From DATBLY01 sp963705545 (GTDB taxonomy: Bacteria > Actinomycetota > UBA4738 > HRBIN12), in the NCBI GenBank assembly GCA_963705545.1, contig CAVPJX010000001.1, positions 1,240,001 through 1,304,000 of the forward strand: DNA of 64,000 bases, read 5' to 3'. Positions 51,626-61,269 of this stretch are shown here, in pieces. Each line of letters opens with the position of its first letter. Within the stretch, counting starts at the first letter, position 1. The position numbers were made by a program, and so were the translations under genes. The notes beneath the pieces were generated by a model. The model was not told where the DNA came from, did no database searches, and was given only the letters and a program-made list of their open reading frames with translations.

Positions 51626-52144
51626 ATGTCGGTGCCGCGCGATAGACCAACACCGATGACACGGGCTGATCGCGCACACGATCGGGTGCCCGGCGAACCC
51701 GGATGGGCGTCGGGTCGCCATGTCGTGAGCGCCTCTCGCCGACTCAGCCGGACGCTGGATGGCGGGATCGATCGTTGCCTAGAGGGATGCGCCATCACGG
51801 GAGCTCAGCTCGAGATGCTCGACCTGCTGTCGCTGGATCGCAACGCCCATGCCGCCGCGCTCGCACGCAACCTCGGGATCAGCCGGCAGTCGGCCGGTGC
51901 GTTGATCGGGCGGCTTCGACGCAGCGGCCTCGTCGAGCTCCTCCCGCTCGACCTGGGCGTCCGCATCCCCGCGATCACTGAGGAGGGGCGACGGCGACGG
52001 GGTCTCGCGAACGAGGCACTCTGGCCACTCCTTCGCCGGATCGAGGCGATCGATCTCGACGAGCGCGCGTGGTTCGTCGACACCGTCGAACGACTCGTCC
52101 GAACACTGGCGCGCGAGGACGACCTCGCCGGTTGGCCGGGCTAG
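51626..52144 (+). CDS. MarR family transcriptional regulator
   Basis: This 172-residue regulator has the winged-helix core ITGAQLEMLDLLSLDRNAHAAALARNLGISRQSAGALIGRLRRSGLVELLPL followed by a wing-like region and C-terminal helices. The first ATG (51626) gives a 30-nt longer product than ATG 51656. It is convergent with moaD, with a 4-nt overlap of the stop codons. The palindromes upstream suggest autoregulation. Confidence 0.82.
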   Translation: MSVPRDRPTPMTRADRAHDRVPGEPGWASGRHVVSASRRLSRTLDGGIDRCLEGCAITGAQLEMLDLLSLDRNAHAAALARNLGISRQSAGALIGRLRRSGLVELLPLDLGVRIPAITEEGRRRRGLANEALWPLLRRIEAIDLDERAWFVDTVERLVRTLAREDDLAGWPG

Positions 52145-52383
52145 CCGCCACTCACGGGCGGCAGCAACGCCACCTCGTCCCCCTCGGCCACCGGCGTCGA
52201 GCGATCGGCCCGCTCCCCGTTGACCACGAACGACGCGACCGCGGCCACCCGGGCGAACCGCTCCCCGTGGCGCGCGCTGAGGTCATCCACCAGCTCGCCG
52301 ACGGTCCGGCCGGTCGCCTGCACCTCCGACGCGCCCGCGTCCTCGCGCAGGGACGCGAACAGCCGCACCCGGATCGCCGTCAT
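52141..52383 (-). CDS. moaD: Molybdopterin synthase small subunit (MoaD/ThiS family)
   Basis: This 80-residue ubiquitin-fold protein ends in PPVSGG, the Gly-Gly tail that carries the thiocarboxylate. Its start (TAIRVRLFASLREDAGA) and middle (VASFVVNGERADRSTPVAEGDEVALLPPVSGG) are MoaD-like. Partners such as MoaE are not in this window, so the thiocarboxylate could serve another pathway. Confidence 0.85.
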   Translation of the reverse strand: MTAIRVRLFASLREDAGASEVQATGRTVGELVDDLSARHGERFARVAAVASFVVNGERADRSTPVAEGDEVALLPPVSGG

Positions 52384-52447
52384 CGCTGGTCAAGCGTACC
52401 GGCGAGGGTGCCGACCGGCTAAGGTGAGAGAACCGGAGCCGAGAGCC

Positions 52448-53110
52448 ATGCCCGTCATCGTCCTGCTCGCCGATCGCGACCCCGAGACCGCCCTCCCTGC
52501 GCTCGGGGAGCTGCGGCCCGACCTCAAGTGGGAGCCGCTCGCGCTCGGCTCGCTCGGTCACGTCCTCGAACTCGATCCCCAGGCCGTCCTGGTCGACGCC
52601 GGCGAGAACCCGGCTCAGGCCTGGTCGGTCCTGCAAGAGCTCCGCTCCCGCGATCCGCGAGTGCCCACGCTCCTGCTGGTCGAGCGGGCCGAGCTCGAGC
52701 GCTACCCCTGGCCCGAGGTCGCCGACGAGTTCGTCTACCCGGGCGCACCGGCGGGCGAGCTCCGCGTCCGTCTCGCGATGCTCCGCCGTCGTGCCGGCGC
52801 CGGGGACGGCTCCGTGATCCGCTTGGGTCCCGTCGCGATCGACGTCGAGACCTACCAGGTGACGGCATCGGGACGCCCCCTCGACCTCACCTTCAAGGAG
52901 TTCGAGCTCCTGCGGTTCCTCGCCTCCCATCCCGGGCGGGTCTACACGCGCCCGGCGCTCCTGCGCGAGGTGTGGGGCTACGACTTCTACGGCGGGACCC
53001 GGACCGTCGACGTCCACGTCCGGCGCCTCAGGGCCAAGCTCGGCCCCGAGCACGAGCAGCTGATCGAGACCATCCGCAGCGTCGGCTACCGCGCCGCCGA
53101 CCCCGCGTAA
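52448..53110 (+). CDS. glnR: GlnR-like OmpR-family nitrogen regulator
   Basis: This 220-residue protein has an atypical receiver domain ([44 protein letters not shown]) that lacks the usual phosphorylation pocket, and a winged-helix domain with [73 protein letters not shown]. This matches actinobacterial GlnR, which controls nitrogen metabolism without a histidine kinase. ATG 52448 is the start. A GlnR-like box follows directly before glnA. Confidence 0.86.
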   Translation: MPVIVLLADRDPETALPALGELRPDLKWEPLALGSLGHVLELDPQAVLVDAGENPAQAWSVLQELRSRDPRVPTLLLVERAELERYPWPEVADEFVYPGAPAGELRVRLAMLRRRAGAGDGSVIRLGPVAIDVETYQVTASGRPLDLTFKEFELLRFLASHPGRVYTRPALLREVWGYDFYGGTRTVDVHVRRLRAKLGPEHEQLIETIRSVGYRAADPA

Positions 53111-53133
53111 CCGAGAGTTAACGCCGCAGAAAC
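53107..53133. promoter_or_regulatory. GlnR-like box before glnA
   Basis: Three half-sites with 11-bp spacing, GTAAC (53107), TTAAC (53118) and GAAAC (53129), overlap the glnR stop codon (TAA, 53108) and lie 63 nt before glnA. They match the actinobacterial GlnR pattern gTnAC-N6-GaAAC-N6 with one mismatch in the middle half-site. Binding is inferred from pattern and position. Confidence 0.65.
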
Positions 53134-53195
53134 GGAACCCCTCCACCCCGCCCCTACGCTGGCTGGCGTCCGACGAGGCAGCAAGGGGGAAGGCC

Positions 53196-54617
53196 GTGAC
53201 CACACCGAAGGACGTCCTGGCGCTCGCGAAGGAGCAGGGGGCGGCGATCGTCGACTTCCGCTTCTGTGACCTGCCGGGGCTGATGCAGCACTTCTCGTCG
53301 CCGATCTCGGAGCTGACCGAGGATCTGTTCGAGGACGGGATCGGCTTCGACGGCAGCTCGATCCGCGGGTTCCAGGAGATCCAGGAGTCCGACATGCTCC
53401 TGGTGCCGGACCCCGACACCGCGTACATGGATCCGTTCACGGCGGCCCCGACGCTGAACATCAACTGCTTCGTGAAGGACCCGGTCACCGGCGAGATGTA
53501 CAGCCGCGACCCGCGCTACGTCGCGAGGAAGGCCGAGCTCTATCTGAAGCAGTCCGGCATCGCCGACATCAGCTACTGGGGACCGGAGGCCGAGTTCTAC
53601 ATCTTCGACTCGATCCGGTTCGATCAGAACCAGCACGAGGGCTACTACCACATCGATGCCGACGAGGGCGTCTGGAACTCCGGCGCCGAGCAGGGCGGCA
53701 AGAACCTCGGGTACCGGCCGCGCTACAAGGAGGGCTACTTCCCGCTTCCCCCCATGGACCAGTACCAGGACCTCCGCAGCGAGATGGTGCTGAACCTCGA
53801 GAAGGTCGGGATCAAGATCGAGGTCCACCATCACGAAGTGGGCACGGCCGGTCAGGCCGAGATCGACATGCGATACGACACGCTGCTGCGGACCGCGGAC
53901 AACGTCCTGAAGTACAAGTACGTCGTCAAGAACACGGCGTGGCGGGCCGGCAAGACCGTCACGTTCATGCCGAAGCCGCTGTTCCAGGACAACGGCTCGG
54001 GGATGCACACGCACCAGAGCCTGTGGTCGGCCGACGAGAACCTGTTCTGGGACGAGGTCGGCTACGCGGGCATCAGCGACATGGCTCGCTACTACATCGG
54101 CGGCCTCCTCGCGCATGCGCCGTCGCTCCTCGCGTTCACGAACCCGACGACGAACTCGTACCGGCGGCTCGTTCCCGGCTACGAGGCGCCGATCAACCTC
54201 GTGTACAGCCAGCGGAACCGCAGCGCCTGCATCCGGATCCCCGTGTTCTCGAAGAGCCCGGCCACCAAGCGCCTGGAGTTCCGCACGCCGGACCCGACGT
54301 GCAACCCGTACCTCGCGTTCAGCGCGATGCTGATGGCGGGACTCGACGGGATCAAGAACAAGATCGAGCCGCCCGAGCCGATGGACAAGGACCTCTACGA
54401 CCTGCCGCCGGAGGAGAAGGCGCTCGTCAAGCAGGTTCCTGGTTCCCTCGAAGAGGTGCTCGACAACCTCGAGGCCGACCACCAGTGGTTGCTCGAGGGC
54501 GGTGTGTTCACGCAGGACGTGATCGACACCTGGATCGAGTACAAGCGGATGCATGAGCTCGACCCCGTGCGCCTGCGCCCGCACCCGTACGAGTTCCACC
54601 TGTACTACGACGTCTGA
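53196..54617 (+). CDS. glnA: Glutamine synthetase type I
   Basis: This 473-residue enzyme assimilates ammonia into glutamine. It has the type I signatures [21 protein letters not shown], the ATP region NRSACIRIP and [18 protein letters not shown]. Tyr401 in LYDLPPEE is the adenylylation tyrosine of the GSI-beta class, so an adenylyltransferase may control it. GTG 53196 is the start, after AGGGGGAAGG. glnR lies immediately upstream. Confidence 0.97.
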   Translation: MTTPKDVLALAKEQGAAIVDFRFCDLPGLMQHFSSPISELTEDLFEDGIGFDGSSIRGFQEIQESDMLLVPDPDTAYMDPFTAAPTLNINCFVKDPVTGEMYSRDPRYVARKAELYLKQSGIADISYWGPEAEFYIFDSIRFDQNQHEGYYHIDADEGVWNSGAEQGGKNLGYRPRYKEGYFPLPPMDQYQDLRSEMVLNLEKVGIKIEVHHHEVGTAGQAEIDMRYDTLLRTADNVLKYKYVVKNTAWRAGKTVTFMPKPLFQDNGSGMHTHQSLWSADENLFWDEVGYAGISDMARYYIGGLLAHAPSLLAFTNPTTNSYRRLVPGYEAPINLVYSQRNRSACIRIPVFSKSPATKRLEFRTPDPTCNPYLAFSAMLMAGLDGIKNKIEPPEPMDKDLYDLPPEEKALVKQVPGSLEEVLDNLEADHQWLLEGGVFTQDVIDTWIEYKRMHELDPVRLRPHPYEFHLYYDV

Positions 54618-54635
54618 TCCCCCACCCCACCGCAC

Positions 54636-54673
54636 CGCGGAGGAGCCGGCCCGACGGGGCCGGCTCCTCCGCG
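54636..54673 (+). terminator. Strong hairpin terminator after glnA
   Basis: A perfect 17-bp stem (CGCGGAGGAGCCGGCCC and its complement) with a 4-nt GACG loop begins 19 nt after the glnA stop. It lacks a U-tract, as usual in high-GC actinobacteria. Confidence 0.85.
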
Positions 54674-54713
54674 TGTGATCCGTCGTCGCACCTGACCCCC
54701 TATCATCCGCGCG

Positions 54714-55730
54714 ATGGCGGGCAGGAAGCCGGTTCGGATCGACGACGTCGCGCGCGAGGCCGGCGTCTCGATCACGACCGTCTCGCACGCGCTGTCGGGC
54801 AAGGGACGGCTCCCGGTCGAGACGCGGGAGCGGGTCCGCCGCGTGGCGGCCGACCTCGGCTACGCGCCGAACCCCGCCGCGCGCAGCCTCGCCGGCGGCA
54901 AGGTCGGCCTGATCGCGACGTTCGTCTCGCTACCGGGGAACTCCCCGCTCGCGTTCACCGAGATCGACTACTACGTCCGGCTGATCACCGCCGCCACCTC
55001 GGCCGCGATCGAGCGGGGCTACTCGCTGGTCGTCGCACCCTCGAACGCCGGCGCCGAGACCTGGAGCCGGCTGCCGCTCGACGGCGCGATCGTGATCGAT
55101 CCGGCGAGCGGCGATCCCGGGCTCAGGTCGCTGCGTGATCACGGCGGTCCGCTCGTCCTGATCGGACGCGACCTGAACGGGCGTCCGGACGACGTGGTGG
55201 TCCAGAACGACCACGCGGCCGCCACGCGAACCGTGCTGGACCATCTGGTCGACGCGGGCGCGCAACACGCGGCGCTCTTGACGCTCGAGCCGTACGAGTC
55301 CTTCACGGCCGATGCGCTCGACACGTACCACGCCTGGTGCACCGAGCGCCGGGTGGAGCCCGTGGTCGGGCTGACCCCGGCCGACTCGACGTCGGACCTG
55401 GTCGCGTTCCGCGAAGCGGCCGCAGCGTTCGTCCGTCGTCCGGATCGGCCCGATGGGGTGTTCTGCATGTACGAACGGCTCGGCGTGGAGGTCCTCCGCG
55501 CCGCACGCGAGGTCGGGCTCGCGATCCCTACGGTGCTGCGCGTCGCCGCGATCTCGGAGATCGGGCTCGCCGAGACGTCCGATCCCCCGATGACGACCCT
55601 CGAGATCAACCCGGACGAGCTCGGCGCGCGGGCGGCGCACCTCCTGATGGACCGCGTCGAGGGCCTGCCCGCCGTGAGCGCCCTCGACGTTCCCACCTGG
55701 CTCGTCGAACGCGCGTCGACGGTCGGCTAG
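54714..55730 (+). CDS. LacI family transcriptional regulator
   Basis: This 338-residue repressor has the LacI HTH (RIDDVAREAGVSITTVSHALSGKGRLPVETRERVRRVAADLGYAPNPAARSLAGG) and a periplasmic-binding-like ligand domain. It ends in a 4-nt tail-to-tail overlap (CTAG) with the convergent glycosyltransferase. A LacI-type palindrome lies before the pot genes at 57045-57062, a likely target. Confidence 0.94.
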   Translation: MAGRKPVRIDDVAREAGVSITTVSHALSGKGRLPVETRERVRRVAADLGYAPNPAARSLAGGKVGLIATFVSLPGNSPLAFTEIDYYVRLITAATSAAIERGYSLVVAPSNAGAETWSRLPLDGAIVIDPASGDPGLRSLRDHGGPLVLIGRDLNGRPDDVVVQNDHAAATRTVLDHLVDAGAQHAALLTLEPYESFTADALDTYHAWCTERRVEPVVGLTPADSTSDLVAFREAAAAFVRRPDRPDGVFCMYERLGVEVLRAAREVGLAIPTVLRVAAISEIGLAETSDPPMTTLEINPDELGARAAHLLMDRVEGLPAVSALDVPTWLVERASTVG

Positions 55731-57022
55731 CCGCGGCGCTCCCGGGCGAGCCCTTCGATCAGATCCGCAGCGACGACCTTGCCGTCGCGGGCGCGGATCG
55801 CCTCGCCGTTCGCGGACATGCGGGCCCGCATGTCCGCGTCGTCCAGCAGACGCGCGATCGCGAGGTGCATCTCGGCCTCGTCGAACGCGTACGTTTCCAG
55901 CCGGACGCCGAACCCGAGCTCATCCACGCGCTGGGCGTTGTCGTACTGATCCCAGAACAAGGGGAGCACGATCATCGGCTTGCCGAAGTGGAACGCCTCG
56001 GTCGTCGTGTTGTTCCCGCCGTGGGTGATCACGAGGTCCACGTGCGGCAGGATGCTCGTCTGCGGGAGCCGGTCGCCTCCCCACATGTTGTCGGGGAGAT
56101 CGAACTCGTCGGCACGAGGACCCTTCGACACGATGAACCGGTTCGGCGAGCGCGAGAGCACGTCCACCAGCCGCCGCATCAGCTCCACGTCCGCAGAGCC
56201 GAGCGAACCCAGCGAGAGGTAGATCAGGGCGCCCTCGCCGCGCGCGAGCGACGGCGGCACGTCCCACGGATCGTCCGTCGTGCGCACGCTCGACTCCAGG
56301 CGATGCCACGTCGATCCGAGCGGCCTCGACCGCGGGTAGTCCGCGATCTCCGGGTAGACCGACAGGTTGAGGTCCGAGGACTCGTGGATGAACTCGAGGT
56401 CCGGGAGCGGCGGCGCCCCCTGCTCGACGACCCACGCGTCGTAGGCGCCCCAGGTCTCGCGGTGCACGCGCTCGTACTCCTCGGCGAACGCGGGCCACGG
56501 CGAGCGATCGTCGATCGGGTAGCCGCTGAACGTCGGGGGCAGCTCCGGGTCCTTCATCTCGAGGGGGTTGCAGCTCATGATCCGCACCCACGGGGCGCGC
56601 TGGGTCATCAGGGCCGGGAACGAGCAGACGTTGTCCTCGACGATCACGTCCGGCTGCGCTCGGTCCAGGATCGCCCGCAGCTGTGGCTCGCAGTACCGCG
56701 CGCCGTCGATCAGCGAGGCCCACACGGGCTGGATGAACGTCGCCAGCTGCTCGATCGTCGGTTTGCGGAACTCCGGCGCGGTCTCGGTGATGAAGTCGGT
56801 CCAGAACTGGCCGGCGTCTTGCTCCGCGTCGGGCGGCGGCGCCAGGTCGACCAGGTCTTCCTCGAACCCGAGCGGCTCGAGCCGCCCCTTCCACGACGCC
56901 TCGGCGGCGAAGACCACCCGGTGGCCGCGGTCCGCCAGGACCTTGCCGATCCCGATGCAGTTGTTCGTCGGGCCATAGGCGCTCTCCGGCATGAAGACGA
57001 TCGTGAGGCTCGCGTCCCCCAT
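55727..57022 (-). CDS. UGT-family (macrolide-type) glycosyltransferase
   Basis: This 431-residue GT1 enzyme has a C-terminal nucleotide-sugar binding motif THGGNNTTTEAFHFGKPMIVLPLFWDQYDNAQRV and a LGSLGS-type strand (IYLSLGSLGSADVEL). The acceptor is unknown; related enzymes glycosylate macrolides, sterols or plant-like products. It starts 23 nt before the LacI-like operator on the opposite strand. Confidence 0.86.
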   Translation of the reverse strand: MGDASLTIVFMPESAYGPTNNCIGIGKVLADRGHRVVFAAEASWKGRLEPLGFEEDLVDLAPPPDAEQDAGQFWTDFITETAPEFRKPTIEQLATFIQPVWASLIDGARYCEPQLRAILDRAQPDVIVEDNVCSFPALMTQRAPWVRIMSCNPLEMKDPELPPTFSGYPIDDRSPWPAFAEEYERVHRETWGAYDAWVVEQGAPPLPDLEFIHESSDLNLSVYPEIADYPRSRPLGSTWHRLESSVRTTDDPWDVPPSLARGEGALIYLSLGSLGSADVELMRRLVDVLSRSPNRFIVSKGPRADEFDLPDNMWGGDRLPQTSILPHVDLVITHGGNNTTTEAFHFGKPMIVLPLFWDQYDNAQRVDELGFGVRLETYAFDEAEMHLAIARLLDDADMRARMSANGEAIRARDGKVVAADLIEGLARERRG

Positions 57023-57044
57023 CCTCCTTGCCTCCCCGTGGGTT

Positions 57045-57062
57045 TGCGAAAGCGCTTGTGCA
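57045..57062. promoter_or_regulatory. LacI-type operator overlapping the pot promoter
   Basis: TGCGAAAGCGCTTGTGCA is a near-perfect palindrome around AGCGCT, the shape of LacI-family operators. It overlaps a TTGTGC -35-like sequence (57056-57061), which stands 16 bp before TATACG (57078-57083). The pot ATG is at 57139 and the divergent glycosyltransferase starts at 57022. Confidence 0.6.
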
Positions 57063-57138
57063 GCGTACGAACCAGCCTATACGATGCCGCGCCAGGGGAG
57101 AGAAGCCCGCCGCGGCGGGCGAGGAGGGGGCTTCGATC

Positions 57139-58263
57139 ATGCGCGCACGCACGATCCGCATCGCCGTCCTGATCGCCGTGCTCGGCGTGGTGGCGGCCGC
57201 CTGCGGTTCCGACGACGAGCCGACGGCGTCCGGGGCGACGGCGGGGGCGTCGGGCGCGTCGGGCGCGACCGCGCCCGAGGAACTCGGCGGGACGCTCGTG
57301 ATCTCGAACTGGGACGCCTACATGCCGGAGAACCTGATCCCGGACTTCGAGGCGGCCACCGGCGTGACGGTCGAGCTCGCGAACCACACGACGAACGAGG
57401 ACATCATGGGCAAGATCACCGCCCAGAACGGCACCGGCTTCGACCTGGTGTTCGTCTCGGGACCGTTCGTGCAGGCGCTCGTGAACCAGGGCTGGGCGGC
57501 CGAGATCGACCACGGCCAGATCCCGAACCTCGCGAACCTGTATCCCGAGGCGAACGAGCTCGGCTACGACCCGGGCAACACGCACTCGGTCCCCTACACG
57601 TGGGGCACGACGGGGATCTGCTACCGGTCGGACCTCGTGAAGGATGCACCCACCTCCTGGGAGCTCTTCCGTGATCCCCCGGCGGACCTGAAGGGCAAGA
57701 TGACGATGCTCGGCACGGATCGCTGGCTGTTGCAGCCGGCGCTGCTGTCGGCCGGCGCGTCGATCAACACGACGGACCCCGCCGAGATCGATGCCGCCAC
57801 GCAGTGGACCCAGGAGGCCAAACCGAACCTGCTGGGCTTCGACGACACGACCTTCTACTCGAAGCTCGTCTCCGGCGAGGCGAGCGCGGTGCAAGCGTGG
57901 GACGGCTGGTGCGAGTACGGTCGCGCCGAGGACGCGAACATCGACTTCGTGATCCCCGATGAGGGGAGCGACGTGTGGACCGACACGATGGTGATCTTGG
58001 AGTCGAGCGAGAACCAGGCGGCCGCGCACGCCTTCATCGACTTCGTGCTGACGCCGGAGATCGGCAAGGCCGTCACCGAGCTGGTCCTGTACAAGGTGCC
58101 GAACGTCCCGGCGATGGAAGCGGTCGACCCCGCCGTGATCGAGCAGTTCCCGACCCTCGCGATCACGCCGCAGGAGCTCCTGGCGCAGGAGCCCGAGGAG
58201 GACCTCGGACCCGAGGGCCTGCAGCTGTGGACCGAGGCCGTGACGGAGATCAAGTCGAGCTAG
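57139..58263 (+). CDS. potD: Polyamine-type ABC transporter substrate-binding lipoprotein
   Basis: This 374-residue protein of the PotD/PotF family has a lipobox (LGVVAAACGS, Cys about 22), a Gly/Ser/Ala-rich linker and a binding domain: LVISNWDAYMPENLIPDFEAATGVTV, GTGFDLVFVSG, TWGTTGICYR, AWDGWCEYGRA and MVILESSENQAAAHAFIDFVLTPE. It should bind spermidine, putrescine or a related compound outside the membrane. It is followed by two permease genes. Confidence 0.87.
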   Translation: MRARTIRIAVLIAVLGVVAAACGSDDEPTASGATAGASGASGATAPEELGGTLVISNWDAYMPENLIPDFEAATGVTVELANHTTNEDIMGKITAQNGTGFDLVFVSGPFVQALVNQGWAAEIDHGQIPNLANLYPEANELGYDPGNTHSVPYTWGTTGICYRSDLVKDAPTSWELFRDPPADLKGKMTMLGTDRWLLQPALLSAGASINTTDPAEIDAATQWTQEAKPNLLGFDDTTFYSKLVSGEASAVQAWDGWCEYGRAEDANIDFVIPDEGSDVWTDTMVILESSENQAAAHAFIDFVLTPEIGKAVTELVLYKVPNVPAMEAVDPAVIEQFPTLAITPQELLAQEPEEDLGPEGLQLWTEAVTEIKSS

Positions 58264-58285
58264 CGCCGCGCGTGGTGCGCCCGAC

Positions 58286-59176
58286 GTGAGAGCCGCGGCG
58301 CGGCCGGCGATGCCCGCGAGCCGGCCGCGCCGCGTCATCCTTCCCCGGGTCGTGCTGGTCGGGCCCGCGTTCGTCTATTGGGCCGTGCTGTTCCTGCTGC
58401 CGGTCGGGATCTTGCTGGCGTACAGCTTCTTCCAGCGTGGGCCGTTCGGCGGCGTGGTGTACGAGCCGACGCTCGACAACTACCGGCGGCTGTTCGACCC
58501 GCTGTACCTGAAGGTCCTGCTGTCGTCGGTCCGGCTCGCGGCGACCTCGACCGCGATCGCGCTCCTGATCGGGTACCCGGCCGCGTACTTCATCGCGACG
58601 GCCGAGCGGCGCTGGCGCGTGCCGCTGCTGGTCCTGGTGATCCTGCCGTTCTGGACGAGCTTCCTGATCCGGACCTACGCGTGGATCGTCTTGCTGAACC
58701 CGGTCGGGCTGATCAACGAGGTGGCCGGCTGGTTCGGACTCGGCCCGTTCGACCTGCTGTACAACGAGTTCGCGATCGTCGTCGGCCTGGTCTACGCGTA
58801 CCTGCCGCTGATGATCTTGCCGATCTACGCCTCGATCGAACGGCTCGGTCCCGCGACGCGCGAGGCGGCGGGCGACCTCTACGCATCGCCGTTCTCGGTC
58901 CTGCGAAGGGTGCTGGTGCCCCTGACGCTCCCGGGCATCGTGGCCGGCTGCATCTTCGTGTTCGTCCCGAGCCTCGGGAACTTCATCGTGCCCGACCTGC
59001 TGGGTGGCGGCCAGGCGATCATGGTCGGGAACCTGATCCAGCAGCAGTTCCTGCAAGCGCGCGACTGGCCCTTCGGGGCGACGATCGCGATGGCGGTGGT
59101 CGTGCTGATGCTCGTGCTGCTGTTCATCCAGGCGAGCGTGCTGCGGCGGGACCGGAGGCTGAGCGGTGAGCGCTGA
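58286..59176 (+). CDS. potB: ABC transporter permease, PotB type
   Basis: This 296-residue permease has six helices and the EAA loop REAAGDLYASPFSVLRRVLVPLTLPGI. GTG 58286 is assigned; an ATG at 58310 is a possible alternative. It overlaps the potC start by 11 nt. It follows potD by 22 nt. Confidence 0.87.
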   Translation: MRAAARPAMPASRPRRVILPRVVLVGPAFVYWAVLFLLPVGILLAYSFFQRGPFGGVVYEPTLDNYRRLFDPLYLKVLLSSVRLAATSTAIALLIGYPAAYFIATAERRWRVPLLVLVILPFWTSFLIRTYAWIVLLNPVGLINEVAGWFGLGPFDLLYNEFAIVVGLVYAYLPLMILPIYASIERLGPATREAAGDLYASPFSVLRRVLVPLTLPGIVAGCIFVFVPSLGNFIVPDLLGGGQAIMVGNLIQQQFLQARDWPFGATIAMAVVVLMLVLLFIQASVLRRDRRLSGER

Positions 59177-60020
59177 GGCCGCCGGGCTGACGCCGGCGCA
59201 GGTGGAACGGCGCAAGGATCGGCGCGTGCGCGGGCGTCGCGCCCTCCGTGTGCACATGGGTTTGCTGTTCGCGTTCCTGTACCTGCCGATCGCGGTGCTG
59301 GTCGTGCTGTCGTTCAACGAGAGCGGCCTGCCGACATCGTGGGGCGGGTTCTCGCTCACCTGGTACCGCAGCGTGCTGCAGAACGAGGAGATCCTTTCCG
59401 CCGTGAAGAACACGTTGTTCGTGGCGGTGGCGGTGACGGCCGTCGCGACGGTGCTCGGCACCCTCTTGGCGATCGGGTTGCATCGCACCGTGCGCGGGCG
59501 GACGCTCGACGCGGTGCTGTTCCTGCCGGCGGTGATCCCGGACATCGTGCTGGCGATCGGTCTGCTGTCGTTCTTCAACCTGTTGAAGGTGACGCTCGGG
59601 CTGCAGACGATCGTCCTGTCGCACGTGGTCTTCGACATGGTGTTCGTGGCGGCGATCGTGCGGACGCGCCTGTCCTACGCGGATCCCGCCGTCGAGGAGG
59701 CCGCGGCCGACCTGTACGCCGGTCCGGTGACGGTGTTCTTCCGGGTGACCCTGCCGATGATCGCGCCCGGGATCGTGGCGGGCGCGCTGGTGGCGTTCAC
59801 GCTCTCGGTCGACGAGTTCGTGGTCGCGTATTTCAACTCGGGACCGACCTCGATCACGTTCCCGATCAAGATCTACTCGATGATCCGCTTCGGCGTGACG
59901 CCCGAGATCAACGCGATCGCCGCGTTCGTGCTGGCGGTGAGCCTGGTGCTGGTGTTCCTGGCGCTGCGGGTGTCGCGGTCGCGGGCCGACGGGAAGGTGC
60001 GGCTGGGACCGATCGGGTGA
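59166..60020 (+). CDS. potC: ABC transporter permease, PotC type
   Basis: This 284-residue permease has six helices and the EAA loop EEAAADLYAGPVTVFFRVTLPMIAPGI. It is the last transporter gene; the next gene is on the other strand, and no ATPase (PotA) gene is present. The complex must borrow an ATPase encoded elsewhere. Confidence 0.88.
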   Translation: MSAEAAGLTPAQVERRKDRRVRGRRALRVHMGLLFAFLYLPIAVLVVLSFNESGLPTSWGGFSLTWYRSVLQNEEILSAVKNTLFVAVAVTAVATVLGTLLAIGLHRTVRGRTLDAVLFLPAVIPDIVLAIGLLSFFNLLKVTLGLQTIVLSHVVFDMVFVAAIVRTRLSYADPAVEEAAADLYAGPVTVFFRVTLPMIAPGIVAGALVAFTLSVDEFVVAYFNSGPTSITFPIKIYSMIRFGVTPEINAIAAFVLAVSLVLVFLALRVSRSRADGKVRLGPIG

Positions 60021-60027
60021 GCGACGG

Positions 60028-61239
60028 TCAGCCGAGCCGGGCGGCCCGTAGGGCCAGGTAGCGCTGCTCCGGGAGGCTCGCCGTCTTCCGCGCCGCGACC
60101 CGGTAGGCCGCCCGCGCGGCATCCACGTCGCCGGTGAGCTCGAGCAGGTGGGCGCGCACCGCCTCCAGCCGATGCGTCTGCGCGAGGCGTTCGTCGCCGT
60201 CCAGCGTGCCCAGGACCGCGAGTCCGGCCCGCGGCCCGTGGACCTTCGCCACGGCGACCGCGCGGCTGAGCGTCACGATCGGCCCCGGCGCCACCCGCTC
60301 CAGGACGTCGTAGAGCGCCAGGATCTGCGGCCAGTCGGTCTCCTCGTCCGAGACCGCCTCGTCGTGGACCGCCGCGATCGCGGCCTGGAGCTGGTACGGA
60401 CCCACCGCGCCGGACCCGAGCGTGCGCGTCAACAGCTCCACACCCTCGTCGATCTGGGGTCGGTCCCACAGCTCACGGCGCTGATCGGCCAGCTGGACCG
60501 GCATCCCCTCCGCGTCCGCCCGGGCGGCCCGCCGCGCGTCGGTGAGCAGCATCAGGGCGAGGAGCCCGGCCACCTCCGACTCCCGTGGCAGCAGCCCGTG
60601 GAGGATCCGCGTCAGGCGGATCGCCTCGGCCGTCAGGTCGGTCCGCTGAAGGGAGGGGCCGGCGCTCGCCGTGTACCCCTCGTTGAAGACCAGGTACAGG
60701 ACGTGCAACACGACCCGCAGCCGCTCGGCCCGCTCGGGCTCCGGAGGGAGCTCGAACGGGATGCCCGACCGACGGATGCTCTGCTTCGCTCGGCTGATCC
60801 GCTGCGCCATCGTCGCCTCGGGCACCAGGAACGCGTTCGCGATCTCCCCGGTCGTCAGACCGCCCACCGCCCGCAGGGTGAGCGCCAGCTGCGAAGGGAT
60901 CGAGAGCGAGGGGTGGCAGCAGAGGAAGAGCAGGGCGATCGTGTCGTCGGCCGAAGGGGGCTCGCCGACCTCGGCCGGCGTCATCGCGACCACGGCCTCC
61001 TCGCGCCGTCGCCGGGAGGTCTCGCTCCGCACCTCGTCGACCAGGCGGCGCGAGGCCACGGTGACGAGCCAGCCGCGCGGGTGCTCCGGGATCCCGTCCT
61101 CCGGCCACCGTTGCGACGCGGCGAGCAGCGCCTCCTGGACCGCGTCCTCGCACGCGTCGAAGGCGCCGTAGCGGCGGACGAGCGCGCCGAGGACCTGCGG
61201 CGCGAGCTCGCGCAGCAGGTCCTCGGCGGATGACGTCAT
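60028..61239 (-). CDS. ECF42-type RNA polymerase sigma factor with C-terminal helical domain
   Basis: This 403-residue sigma factor has region 2 (GALVRRYGAFDACEDAVQEALLAASQRWPEDGIPEHPRGWL), region 4 (LRAVGGLTTGEIANAFLVPEATMAQRISRAKQSIR), and a long C-terminal TPR-like domain (LLALMLLTDARRAARAD, VAVAKVHGPRAGLAVLGTL). Members of this group carry no anti-sigma and are next to YCII genes, as here. It is convergent with potC. Confidence 0.9.
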   Translation of the reverse strand: MTSSAEDLLRELAPQVLGALVRRYGAFDACEDAVQEALLAASQRWPEDGIPEHPRGWLVTVASRRLVDEVRSETSRRRREEAVVAMTPAEVGEPPSADDTIALLFLCCHPSLSIPSQLALTLRAVGGLTTGEIANAFLVPEATMAQRISRAKQSIRRSGIPFELPPEPERAERLRVVLHVLYLVFNEGYTASAGPSLQRTDLTAEAIRLTRILHGLLPRESEVAGLLALMLLTDARRAARADAEGMPVQLADQRRELWDRPQIDEGVELLTRTLGSGAVGPYQLQAAIAAVHDEAVSDEETDWPQILALYDVLERVAPGPIVTLSRAVAVAKVHGPRAGLAVLGTLDGDERLAQTHRLEAVRAHLLELTGDVDAARAAYRVAARKTASLPEQRYLALRAARLG

Positions 61240-61269
61240 GGTCCGCTCCGATGGCCGGCCCTGCGGCCG

